Of a stretch of DNA of 55,492 bases, positions 35,039 to 42,645 are shown piece after piece (the first letter of the stretch is position 1; each line of letters opens with the position of its first letter). The stretch comes from Streptomyces sp. MUM 2J. GTDB taxonomy: Bacteria; Actinomycetota; Actinomycetes; Streptomycetales; Streptomycetaceae. The translations under genes were made by a program, and so were the position numbers. The stretch is from the NCBI RefSeq assembly GCF_022414535.1, contig NZ_JADWYM010000043.1, positions 1 to 55,492 of the forward strand, written 5' to 3'. The notes below the pieces were generated by a model. The model searched no databases, had not been told where the DNA came from, and worked only from the letters and a program-made list of their open reading frames with translations.

Positions 35039-35656
35039 TTGGCATCCACCCGTCTGCTCGTGGCCGGCATCGGCAACATCTTCCTCGCCGACGACGCCTT
35101 CGGCCCCGAGGTGATCGCGGCCCTGCGCGAGGATCCGCTGCCCGCCGCCGTCGAGGTGCGGGACTTCGGCATCCGCGGCCTGGATCTCGCCTACCGGCTC
35201 CTCGACGGCTACGACGCGGTGGTCTTCGTCGACGCCGCGGCACGCGGCCACCGCCCCGGCACGCTGTCCCTCGTCGTCCCGGAGCCGCCCGAGGCCTCGC
35301 AGGCCGCGCCCGAGGCCCACGGCATGGACCCGGTGAAGGTGCTGGCGCTGGCCGCGCGCATGGCCGAGGGACCGCTGCCCCGCATCGTGCTGCTGGCGTG
35401 CGAGCCGGAGCACCTGCCCGAGGACGACACCGAACTCGTCGGCGGGCTCAGCGCCCCGGTGCGCGAGGCCGTGGCGGCGGCGGTGCCGCTGCTGCACACG
35501 GTGGTGCGGCGGTTGCTCGCCGATCCCGCCGCCCCGCTCGCGTTGGGCCGGCCGGAGGAATCCGCGGGACACGGCCCGGCCGGTCCCCCGGGAAACGTGC
35601 CCGGGCCCGACGAGGATCACCGCAATCGCCCCTACGCCAGCAAGGAGCACGCATGA
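35039..35656 (+). CDS. hydrogenase maturation endopeptidase
   Basis: 205 aa from a TTG start. AGGAG at 35028-35032, six bases upstream, and the conserved opening LLVAGIGNIFLADDAFG favour it over the GTG at 34985. Nickel-sensing residues of HybD/HycI-type proteases are recognisable: Asp18/Asp19 in LADD, Asp near 65 in VVFVDAA, and His in EAHGMDP. It removes the C-terminal peptide of the large subunit after nickel insertion. A C-terminal Pro/Gly-rich tail (about 170-205) is unusual. The stop overlaps hypB. Confidence 0.85.
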   Translation: MASTRLLVAGIGNIFLADDAFGPEVIAALREDPLPAAVEVRDFGIRGLDLAYRLLDGYDAVVFVDAAARGHRPGTLSLVVPEPPEASQAAPEAHGMDPVKVLALAARMAEGPLPRIVLLACEPEHLPEDDTELVGGLSAPVREAVAAAVPLLHTVVRRLLADPAAPLALGRPEESAGHGPAGPPGNVPGPDEDHRNRPYASKEHA

Positions 35657-36369
35657 TGTGCCGGTCCGTGGACGTGCAACAGGCCGTCATGGCGAAGAAC
35701 GACTCACTGGCGGCGGCCCTGCGCACCGACCTCGGCCGGCAGGGAGTCACCAGCGTCAACCTCCTCTCCAGTCCCGGCAGCGGCAAGACGGAGCTGCTGA
35801 CCGAGGTGCTCGCTCTGGCCGTGCGCCACGGCATCGCGGTGGCGGCGCTCACCGCGGACCTCGCGACGGAGAACGACGCCCGTCGTCTGGCCCGCTCGGG
35901 CGCGCCCGTCAAGCAGTTGCTGACGGGCGGGCTGTGCCATCTGGAGGCCCGTCAGGTGCGCGGGCACCTGGAGGGCTGGATGCCGCAGGACACCACGCTG
36001 CTGTTCGTGGAGAACGTCGGCAACCTGGTCTGCCCGGCGGCCTACGACCTCGGCGAGACCCTGCGCGTGGTCCTGATGGCCGTGACGGAGGGCGAGGACA
36101 AGCCGTTGAAGTACCCCACCGCCTTCGGCTCCGCCCATCTGGTGGTCGTCACCAAGACCGACCTGGCCGAGGCGGCGGGCTTCGACGCGGCCGTCTTCGC
36201 GGAGAACGTCGAGCGGGTCAACCCGGGCGTCGACGTGGTGGGCACCAGTGCACGCCGCGGCGAGGGCGCCGACGACCTGCTGGACCGCGTACTCGCCGTC
36301 CGGAACGGCATGCCGGCGCACCGCCCGGCCCTGACGGCATCGGTGCACCACGAGCACACCGCGTCATGA
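35653..36369 (+). CDS. hypB: hydrogenase nickel-insertion GTPase HypB
   Basis: 238 aa. P-loop SSPGSGKT is at 39-46, with the nickel/zinc motif GGLCHLEARQV (Cys95, His96) and the guanine-specificity motif VTKTDL near 162. There is no His-rich N-terminal nickel store. HypB works with HypA to deliver nickel. AAGGAG at 35642-35647 serves either ATG 35653 or 35656. The stop overlaps the hypF ATG by 4 bases. Confidence 0.95.
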   Translation: MMCRSVDVQQAVMAKNDSLAAALRTDLGRQGVTSVNLLSSPGSGKTELLTEVLALAVRHGIAVAALTADLATENDARRLARSGAPVKQLLTGGLCHLEARQVRGHLEGWMPQDTTLLFVENVGNLVCPAAYDLGETLRVVLMAVTEGEDKPLKYPTAFGSAHLVVVTKTDLAEAAGFDAAVFAENVERVNPGVDVVGTSARRGEGADDLLDRVLAVRNGMPAHRPALTASVHHEHTAS

Positions 36370-38711
36370 CGGTCCCCGCCACAACCGCGGTACGGCGCCG
36401 GGTCGGCGTGCGCGGTGTGGTGCAGGGGGTGGGATTCCGGCCGTTCGTGCACCGGCTGGCCACCGAGGAGGGGCTGTCCGGATTCGTCACCAACCACTCC
36501 GGGGGCGTGCTGGTCGAGGTCGAGGGGCCGCCGGACGGCGTGGAGCGGTTCTGCGCCCGCCTCACCCGGGAGACGCCCGCCCTGGCGGCCGTCACCGGTG
36601 TCGACAGCGCCGACCTGCCCGTCACGGGCGCGGACGGCTTCACCATCCGCGCCTCGACAACCGGCGGCGGACGCACGGTGCTCCCCCCGGACACCGCCAC
36701 CTGCGCCGACTGCCTGCGGGAACTCGCCGACCCCGCCGACCGCCGCCACCGCCACCCGTTCATCACCTGCACGCACTGCGGCCCCCGCTTCACGATCGCG
36801 ACGGCGCTGCCGTACGACCGCGCGAGCACCACCATGGACGCCTTCCCGATGTGCGGGGCGTGCGCCGCGGAGTACGCCGATCCGGGTGACCGGCGCTTCC
36901 ACGCACAGCCGGTCGCGTGCCCCGACTGCGGCCCCCGGCTGCGTCTCGTGCCCGCCGCCGGCTCCGGAGGGCGGCCGGTGCGCGACGCCGAGGCCCTGGC
37001 CGCGGCGCGCGGCCTGCTGGCGGCGGGGCGGATCGTCGCCGTCAAGGGCGTCGGCGGCTACCACCTGGCCTGCGACGCGACCGACGCCGAGGCCGTGGAG
37101 CGGCTGCGGGCCCGCAAACTGCGCGGGGGCAAGCCGTTCGCGGTGATGGCGGCCGATCTGACGGCCGTCGACCGGATCGGCGAGGCAGACGACGCGGAGC
37201 GGGCGGAGCTGACCGGTCCGCGCCGCCCCATCGTGCTGCTGCGCCGCCGCCGCGGCGGCCCGCTCGCCACCGGGGTGTGCCCCAAGAGCCCGCATGTCGG
37301 CGTCATGCTGCCCTACACGCCCGTGCACACGCTGCTGTTCGGGCTGCCCGGCGACCCGCCCGGCCCACGCCTGCTGGTGATGACCAGCGGCAACCGCTCC
37401 GGCGAGCCCATCGTCACCGACGACGGCGAGGCCGTGGCGCGGCTCTCCGGACTGGCGGACGCCTGGCTGGCCCACGACCGCGCGATCACCTCGCCGTGCG
37501 ACGACTCCGTGCTGCGGATCCGCCCGGACGGCACGGGGCAGGTGCTGCGCCGCTCCCGTGGGTACGTCCCCCGGCCGCTGGCGCTGCCGTTCGCGGTGCC
37601 GCCGACGCTCGCGGTGGGCGGCGACCTGAAGAACGCGCCCTGCCTCGGCGCCGGCCGGGAGGCGTGGTTCGGGCCGCACGTCGGCGACCTGGGCGAGCTG
37701 GCGGCGCTGGCCGCTCTGGAGCGGGCCGAGGCCACCCTGCGGCGCCTGACCGGCATCGGACCCGAACGGATCGCGGCCGACCGGCACCCCGGCTACCACT
37801 CGGCGCGCTGGGCGCGCCGCCGGGCCGGCGAGCGGGACCTGCACCTGGTGCAGCACCACCACGCGCACGTCGCCTCCGCCATGGCCGAGCACGCGCTGCC
37901 CGCCGGCGCCCGCGTCATCGGGGTCGCCTTCGACGGCACCGGATACGGCGACGACGGCACGGTGTGGGGCGGAGAGGTGCTGCTCGCCGGCTACGACGGC
38001 TTCCGCCGCTACGCCCATCTGTCCCCCGCTCCCCTGCCGGGCGGGGACGCCGGGGTGGCCAACCCCTGCCGCCTGGCCCTGGCCCGGCTCCGTGCCGCCG
38101 GGCTGCCCTGGGACGCGGACCTGCCGAGCACGACCGCCTGCACGGCGCAGGAACGCGCCCTGCTGGCCCGCCAGCTGGAGCGGAACGTGGCCTGCGTGCC
38201 GGCCTCCGGCATGGGGCGCCTGTTCGACGCCGTCTCCTCCCTGGCGGGCGTGTGCCACCGCGCGGGTTACGAGGCGCAGGCGGCGCTGGAGCTGGAGGCG
38301 CAGGCGGCACAGGCGTGGGGCGCCGACTCCGGCGCGTACTCCTTCGCCTGGGCCCGCGGCGCCGGGGACGCCCTGCTGCTCGACCCGGCTCCCGTGCTGC
38401 GTTCGCTCATCACGGATCTGCGCCGCGGCACACCCCGCCCGGTGCTGGCGGCCCGGTTCCACCGGGCCGTGGCGGCGGCGGTCGCAGAGGTGTGCCGCCG
38501 GGCACGCCGCGACACCGGCGCCGGCACGGTCGCCCTCACCGGCGGGGTGTTCGCCAACGCGCTGCTGGAGGAGGCCTGCACGGCCCTGCTGGCGGCCGAC
38601 GGCTTCACGGTGCTGCGGCACACGGAGGTCCCGCCGGGTGACGGCGGGCTCGCCCTGGGCCAGCTCGTGGTCGCGGCCCGCCGCCCATCGCCCGCCCACA
38701 ACCCGGAGTGA
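36366..38711 (+). CDS. hypF: carbamoyltransferase HypF
   Basis: 781 aa. The order is acylphosphatase domain (about 10-100, GVVQGVGFRPFVHRLA), a zinc-ribbon pair (CADCLRELADP..., CTHCGPRFTI, MCGACAAEY, CPDCGPR; about 113-195), a YrdC-like domain (about 210-390, VKGVGGYHLACDA, HVGVMLPYTPVH) and a Kae1-like domain (about 400-760, HHHAHVASAMAEH, FDGTGYGDDGTVWGGE). It turns carbamoyl phosphate into the carbamoyl group passed to HypE, the precursor of the active-site cyanides. All domains are complete. Confidence 0.96.
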   Translation: MTVPATTAVRRRVGVRGVVQGVGFRPFVHRLATEEGLSGFVTNHSGGVLVEVEGPPDGVERFCARLTRETPALAAVTGVDSADLPVTGADGFTIRASTTGGGRTVLPPDTATCADCLRELADPADRRHRHPFITCTHCGPRFTIATALPYDRASTTMDAFPMCGACAAEYADPGDRRFHAQPVACPDCGPRLRLVPAAGSGGRPVRDAEALAAARGLLAAGRIVAVKGVGGYHLACDATDAEAVERLRARKLRGGKPFAVMAADLTAVDRIGEADDAERAELTGPRRPIVLLRRRRGGPLATGVCPKSPHVGVMLPYTPVHTLLFGLPGDPPGPRLLVMTSGNRSGEPIVTDDGEAVARLSGLADAWLAHDRAITSPCDDSVLRIRPDGTGQVLRRSRGYVPRPLALPFAVPPTLAVGGDLKNAPCLGAGREAWFGPHVGDLGELAALAALERAEATLRRLTGIGPERIAADRHPGYHSARWARRRAGERDLHLVQHHHAHVASAMAEHALPAGARVIGVAFDGTGYGDDGTVWGGEVLLAGYDGFRRYAHLSPAPLPGGDAGVANPCRLALARLRAAGLPWDADLPSTTACTAQERALLARQLERNVACVPASGMGRLFDAVSSLAGVCHRAGYEAQAALELEAQAAQAWGADSGAYSFAWARGAGDALLLDPAPVLRSLITDLRRGTPRPVLAARFHRAVAAAVAEVCRRARRDTGAGTVALTGGVFANALLEEACTALLAADGFTVLRHTEVPPGDGGLALGQLVVAARRPSPAHNPE

Positions 38712-38714
38712 CCC

Positions 38715-39044
38715 ATGTGTCTGGCAGTGCCCGGCCGCGTCCTGGCCATCGAGGACGGCACCGACCCCCTGACGGGACTGATCGACTTCGGCGGCGTGCA
38801 CAAGCGCGTCTGCCTGGAGTACGTCCCCGACACGCAGGTCGGTGAGTACGTCATCGTCCATGTCGGCTTCGCCCTCCAGCGGCTGGACGAGGAATCCGCG
38901 CAGGCCTCCCTCAAGCTCTTCGAGGAACTGGGCCTGCTGGAGGAGGAGTTCGGTGACGCCTGGGGACGGGCGGCGCAGGAGGCGGGGCTGCCGGGGCCCG
39001 CCGGCCCGGACGGCGCGACCGCCGCGGAGGAAGGAGCCCGATGA
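38715..39044 (+). CDS. hypC: hydrogenase assembly chaperone HypC
   Basis: 109 aa with the diagnostic MCLAVPGRVLAI start (Cys2 essential), then the beta barrel VDFGGVHKRV-type region (here IDFGGVHKRVCLEYV). It forms the complex with HypD that carries the Fe(CN)2CO unit. The C-terminal extension (about 75-109) is acidic and longer than the usual 80-90 aa. The stop overlaps hypD by 4 bases. Confidence 0.95.
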   Translation: MCLAVPGRVLAIEDGTDPLTGLIDFGGVHKRVCLEYVPDTQVGEYVIVHVGFALQRLDEESAQASLKLFEELGLLEEEFGDAWGRAAQEAGLPGPAGPDGATAAEEGAR

Positions 39045-40162
39045 GGTACATCGACGAGTTCAACGACCCCGAGCTGGCACGGAAGCTGCTGGAGGACATC
39101 CGGGCCACCGTCACCCGGCCCTGGGCGCTGATGGAGGTGTGCGGCGGTCAGACGCACTCCATCATCCGCCATGGCATCGACCAGCTCCTGCCGGACGAGG
39201 TCGAGCTGATCCACGGCCCCGGCTGTCCGGTGTGCGTGACACCGCTGGAGGTCATCGACAAGGCGCTGGCCATCGCCGCGCGCCCCGGGGTGATCTTCTG
39301 CTCGTTCGGGGACATGCTGCGGGTGCCGGGCACGGACCGGGACCTGTTCCGGGTCCGCAGCGAGGGCGGCGACGTGCGCGTGGTCTACTCCCCCATGGAC
39401 GCGCTGGACCTGGCCCGCCGTCACCCCGACCGCGAGGTCGTGTTCTTCGGCATCGGGTTCGAGACCACGGCGCCGGCGAACGCCATGGCGGTGCACCAGG
39501 CGCGCCGCCTGGGCCTGGCCAACTTCAGCCTGCTGGTGTCGCACGTGCGGGTGCCGCCGGCGATCGAGGCGATCATGACCGCCCCGTCCTGCCGGGTGCA
39601 GGGCTTCCTGGCGGCCGGTCACGTGTGCAGCGTGATGGGCACCGCCGAGTACCCGGACCTGGCCGAGCGGCACCGTGTGCCCCTCGTGGTGACCGGCTTC
39701 GAGCCCCTGGACATCCTGGAGGGCATCCGGCGGGCGGTGCGCCAGCTGGAGCGCGGCGAGCACCGGGTGGAGAACGCCTACGCCCGCGCGGTGCAGGAGG
39801 CCGGCAACCCGGCCGCGCTGCGCATGATCGAGGAGGTGTTCGAGGTCACCGACCGTTCCTGGCGCGGCATCGGGCGGATCCCGGACAGCGGCTGGCGGCT
39901 GACCGAGGCCTTCCGCGCCCACGACGCCGAGCACCGCTTCGACGTCACCGGCATCCGCACCGAGGAGCCCTCGGTCTGCCGCAGCGGCGAGGTCCTCCAG
40001 GGCCTGATCAAGCCGACCGAGTGCCCGGCGTTCGGTACGAGCTGCACCCCGCGCACCCCGCTGGGCGCCACGATGGTCTCCAGCGAGGGCGCCTGCGCCG
40101 CGTACTACCTCTACCGGCGGATGGACACCACCACGCGCAAGGAGATGAGCCCCGTTGGCTGA
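39041..40162 (+). CDS. hypD: Fe-S scaffold HypD
   Basis: 373 aa. The motifs CGGQTH (34-39) and GPGCPVC (59-65) provide the conserved cysteines for Fe(CN)2CO assembly, and the C-terminal region (about 330-360) has the cysteines that hold the [4Fe-4S] cluster (CRSGEVLQG, KPTECPAFG, CTPRTPLGA). Near-full identity to the family pattern makes the call certain. It overlaps hypC and hypE. Confidence 0.97.
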   Translation: MRYIDEFNDPELARKLLEDIRATVTRPWALMEVCGGQTHSIIRHGIDQLLPDEVELIHGPGCPVCVTPLEVIDKALAIAARPGVIFCSFGDMLRVPGTDRDLFRVRSEGGDVRVVYSPMDALDLARRHPDREVVFFGIGFETTAPANAMAVHQARRLGLANFSLLVSHVRVPPAIEAIMTAPSCRVQGFLAAGHVCSVMGTAEYPDLAERHRVPLVVTGFEPLDILEGIRRAVRQLERGEHRVENAYARAVQEAGNPAALRMIEEVFEVTDRSWRGIGRIPDSGWRLTEAFRAHDAEHRFDVTGIRTEEPSVCRSGEVLQGLIKPTECPAFGTSCTPRTPLGATMVSSEGACAAYYLYRRMDTTTRKEMSPVG

Positions 40163-41228
40163 TTCGACCGCCACCGCACCCGTCGACCCGGCGAACTGGT
40201 CCTGCCCCGCCCCGCTGCGCGACCGGCCGGTCGTGGTGATGGGCCACGGGGGCGGCGGCGCCCTGTCGGCGGAACTCGTCGACGGCGTCTTCGCGCCGGC
40301 CTTCGGCAATCCGGTCCTCGCGCAGCTGGCCGACTCGGCGGTGGTCCGGCTCGGCGAGGCACGTCTGGCGTTCTCCACCGACTCCTACGTGGTGCGTCCG
40401 CTGTTCTTCCCCGGTGGCTGCATCGGCGACCTCGCCGTCAACGGCACCGTCAACGACCTCGCCATGAGCGGTGCGGTGCCCGCGTTCCTGTCCACGGCCT
40501 TCGTGCTGGAGGAAGGCGTGGCGATGGACGTCGTCGAGCGGGTCGCCGGGGCGGTCGGCGCTGCGGCGCGGGCGGCCGGTGTCACCGTCGCCACCGGCGA
40601 CACCAAGGTCGTCGAGAGCGGCCACGGCGACGGCGTGTACATCACCACCTCCGGCATCGGTCTGGTCGCGGACGGGGTGGACATCCGGCCGCAGCGGGCC
40701 AGGCCGGGGGACGCCGTCCTGGTGAGCGGTCCGATCGGTCTGCACGGTGTCGCGATCATGAGCGTCCGGGAGGGACTGGAGTTCGGGGTGGACGTCGCGA
40801 GCGACACCGCGCCGCTGGCCGGGCTGGTCGAGGCGATGCTGCGGGTCACCCCGGACATCCACGTGCTGCGCGACCCCACGCGGGGCGGGCTCGCGGCGTC
40901 GCTGAACGAGATCGCCCGTGCGTCGGGCACCGGGGTGCGGCTGACGGAGCGCGCGGTCCCGGTGCCGGACGCCGTCGCCAACGCCTGCGCCTTCCTGGGC
41001 CTGGACCCGCTGTACGTCGCCAACGAGGGCCGGCTGGTGGCGTTCGTGGCCCGCGAGCACGCCGAGGCCGTGCTGGCGGCGATGCGGGCGCATCCGCAGG
41101 GGGCGGGGGCCGCGCTGGTCGGGGAATGCGTCGAGGACCACCCCGGCATGGTGGTGGTGTCGACCGGGCTCGGCGGCACCCGGGTCGTGGACATGCCGCT
41201 CGGGGAGCAGCTACCGCGCATCTGCTGA
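40155..41228 (+). CDS. hypE: cyanide-forming dehydratase HypE
   Basis: 357 aa. AIR synthase-like fold: MGHGGGGALSAELVDGVFAPAF (about 29-50), STDSYVVRPLFFPGGCIGDLAVNGTVNDLAMSGA, GDTKVVESGHGDG. The C-terminus is LPRIC with the essential Cys357 that carries the carbamoyl/thiocyanate group. TTG at 40155 starts inside hypD (8-base overlap), with AAGGAG upstream. The 17-bp hairpin 9 bases after the stop probably ends the operon. Confidence 0.95.
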   Translation: MADSTATAPVDPANWSCPAPLRDRPVVVMGHGGGGALSAELVDGVFAPAFGNPVLAQLADSAVVRLGEARLAFSTDSYVVRPLFFPGGCIGDLAVNGTVNDLAMSGAVPAFLSTAFVLEEGVAMDVVERVAGAVGAAARAAGVTVATGDTKVVESGHGDGVYITTSGIGLVADGVDIRPQRARPGDAVLVSGPIGLHGVAIMSVREGLEFGVDVASDTAPLAGLVEAMLRVTPDIHVLRDPTRGGLAASLNEIARASGTGVRLTERAVPVPDAVANACAFLGLDPLYVANEGRLVAFVAREHAEAVLAAMRAHPQGAGAALVGECVEDHPGMVVVSTGLGGTRVVDMPLGEQLPRIC

Positions 41229-41236
41229 CGGTGAGG

Positions 41237-41277
41237 AGCCCGCGGTGTCCACCCCGTAGAGGTGGACACCGCGGGCT
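41237..41277. terminator. hyp operon terminator hairpin
   Basis: A perfect 17-bp stem (41237-41253 with 41261-41277) with a 7-base loop directly after hypE. It separates hypE from PPK2, which indicates that PPK2 has its own promoter. Confidence 0.88.
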
Positions 41278-41595
41278 GGACGGTCGAGGCGCCGCCATAC
41301 ACCGGACACGGGCATCCGCGAAGCGGCCCGGCGGGGCGTGCGGACCCGGCACGGGCGCCCGGGGCCGGTGGCACCGGTCGAGGAGTTCCCTCGACGAGCG
41401 GACCGGCCGCGGTGCCGACGTCTCCTCCCCCACGCCTTCCCGGCCACCCGGCCTGAGGGGGCGATCTTGTCCGGGCGCGCGGACAATGGGCGCGAGGGAG
41501 CCTGTCCGCGGCTGTGGCGGGACACGTGGTTCTGCGGTCCGGAGGTCATGGGACGTGGGATCGGTGCGGTCATGACGATCGAAGGGCTGATCGTG
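41278..41595. other. 318-bp intergenic region with two inverted repeats
   Basis: This lies between hypE and PPK2. It contains a 7-bp inverted repeat with a 5-base spacer (41377-41383/41389-41395) and TTGTCCG-GGCGCG-CGGACAA at 41467-41486. No gene is recognised. Confidence 0.5.
41467..41486. promoter_or_regulatory. palindromic candidate operator upstream of PPK2
   Basis: TTGTCCG and CGGACAA are perfect 7-bp inverted arms around a 6-base spacer, 110 bases before the PPK2 ATG. The 20-bp length with TT and AA ends recalls the architecture of DosR/DevR boxes, but the inner arms differ. The regulator is unknown. Confidence 0.45.
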
Positions 41596-42555
41596 ATGTC
41601 GGATGAGAGAGCCGAACGCATTGCGGATCTCGTCGCGACCCTCCGGGTGAAACCAGGGTCGAAGGTGCGCCTGGACCGCGGCTTCGATCCCCGCTTCAAA
41701 GCCGGTCTGAAGAAGCGGGACGGAAAGGAACTGCTGCGGACCGGGGTGTCGCTGCTGGCCGAGTACCAGGAGCGGCTGGCCGCCCAGGACACCTACGGGG
41801 TGCTGCTCTGTCTGCAGGCACTCGACGCCGGTGGCAAGGACGGGACGATCCGCCATGTGATGAGCGGCGTCAATCCCCAGGGCGTACGGGTCAGCAGCTT
41901 CAAGGTGCCCTCCGCCGAGGAACTCGACCACGACTACCTGTGGCGGTACGCCCGGCGACTGCCCGAGCGCGGCGGGATCGCCATCTTCAACCGCTCGCAC
42001 TACGAGGAGGTTCTCGTCGTGCGGGTCCACCCGGAGAACCTGGTCCGGCAGAGGCTGCCGGACGACGCACGCGGACCGGGCATATGGAAGCGGCGCTACC
42101 GGGAGATCAACCGCTGGGAGCGCTACCTCACGGACAACGGGTTCAAGGTGGTGAAGATCTTCCTGAACCTGTCCAAGGAGGAGCAGCGCACCCGCTTCCT
42201 GAAGCGGATCGACCTGCCGGAGAAGAACTGGAAGTTCTCCGCGGCCGACGTCCGGGAACGGCGCTACTGGGACGAATACCAGTACGCGTTCTCCGAGATG
42301 CTGTCGGCCACGAGCACGAAGTGGGCGCCGTGGTACGTCGTGCCGGCGGACCGGAAGTGGTTCGCGCGGATCTGCGCGGCCGCGATCCTCGCGCACACCC
42401 TGATGGACATCGATCCGCAGTACCCCGACGTGGGGAAGGCCGCGCGGAGGGAACTGCTCGTCACCAAACGGGAGCTGGAGCGGGAGGCCCCCGCCGGGGC
42501 ATCGGCCGATCCCTACGCCGACCGGCATCCGTCGGCCAGGAAGAAGCGCGGCTGA
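41596..42555 (+). CDS. ppk2: polyphosphate kinase 2 (PPK2)
   Basis: 319 aa. The P-loop region LQALDAGGKDGTIRHVMSG (about 73-91) and the second motif IFNRSHYEEVLVVRVHPE are typical of PPK2. PPK2 enzymes transfer phosphate between polyphosphate and nucleotides, usually making ATP or GTP. Substrate class (I, II or III) cannot be set by eye. ATG at 41596 follows GAAGGG; ATG at 41572 or 41548 would add residues without similarity. Its placement between the hydrogenase maturation operon and a Ca2+-type ATPase suggests a role in energy supply during slow growth. Confidence 0.93.
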   Translation: MSDERAERIADLVATLRVKPGSKVRLDRGFDPRFKAGLKKRDGKELLRTGVSLLAEYQERLAAQDTYGVLLCLQALDAGGKDGTIRHVMSGVNPQGVRVSSFKVPSAEELDHDYLWRYARRLPERGGIAIFNRSHYEEVLVVRVHPENLVRQRLPDDARGPGIWKRRYREINRWERYLTDNGFKVVKIFLNLSKEEQRTRFLKRIDLPEKNWKFSAADVRERRYWDEYQYAFSEMLSATSTKWAPWYVVPADRKWFARICAAAILAHTLMDIDPQYPDVGKAARRELLVTKRELEREAPAGASADPYADRHPSARKKRG

Positions 42556-42645
42556 GACCCGTCGAACCAGCGCTCGACCGGCCGGGACACGTCCACGGCC
42601 ACGGCTCGGGGCACAGGGCACGGGGCACGGACCGGAGGCGGAACA

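Noticed and set aside
35039..35093. Possible frameshift or alternative start in the maturation protease
   Set aside because: The TTG start with its own AGGAG gives an intact N-terminus in register with the family, so no frameshift is needed.
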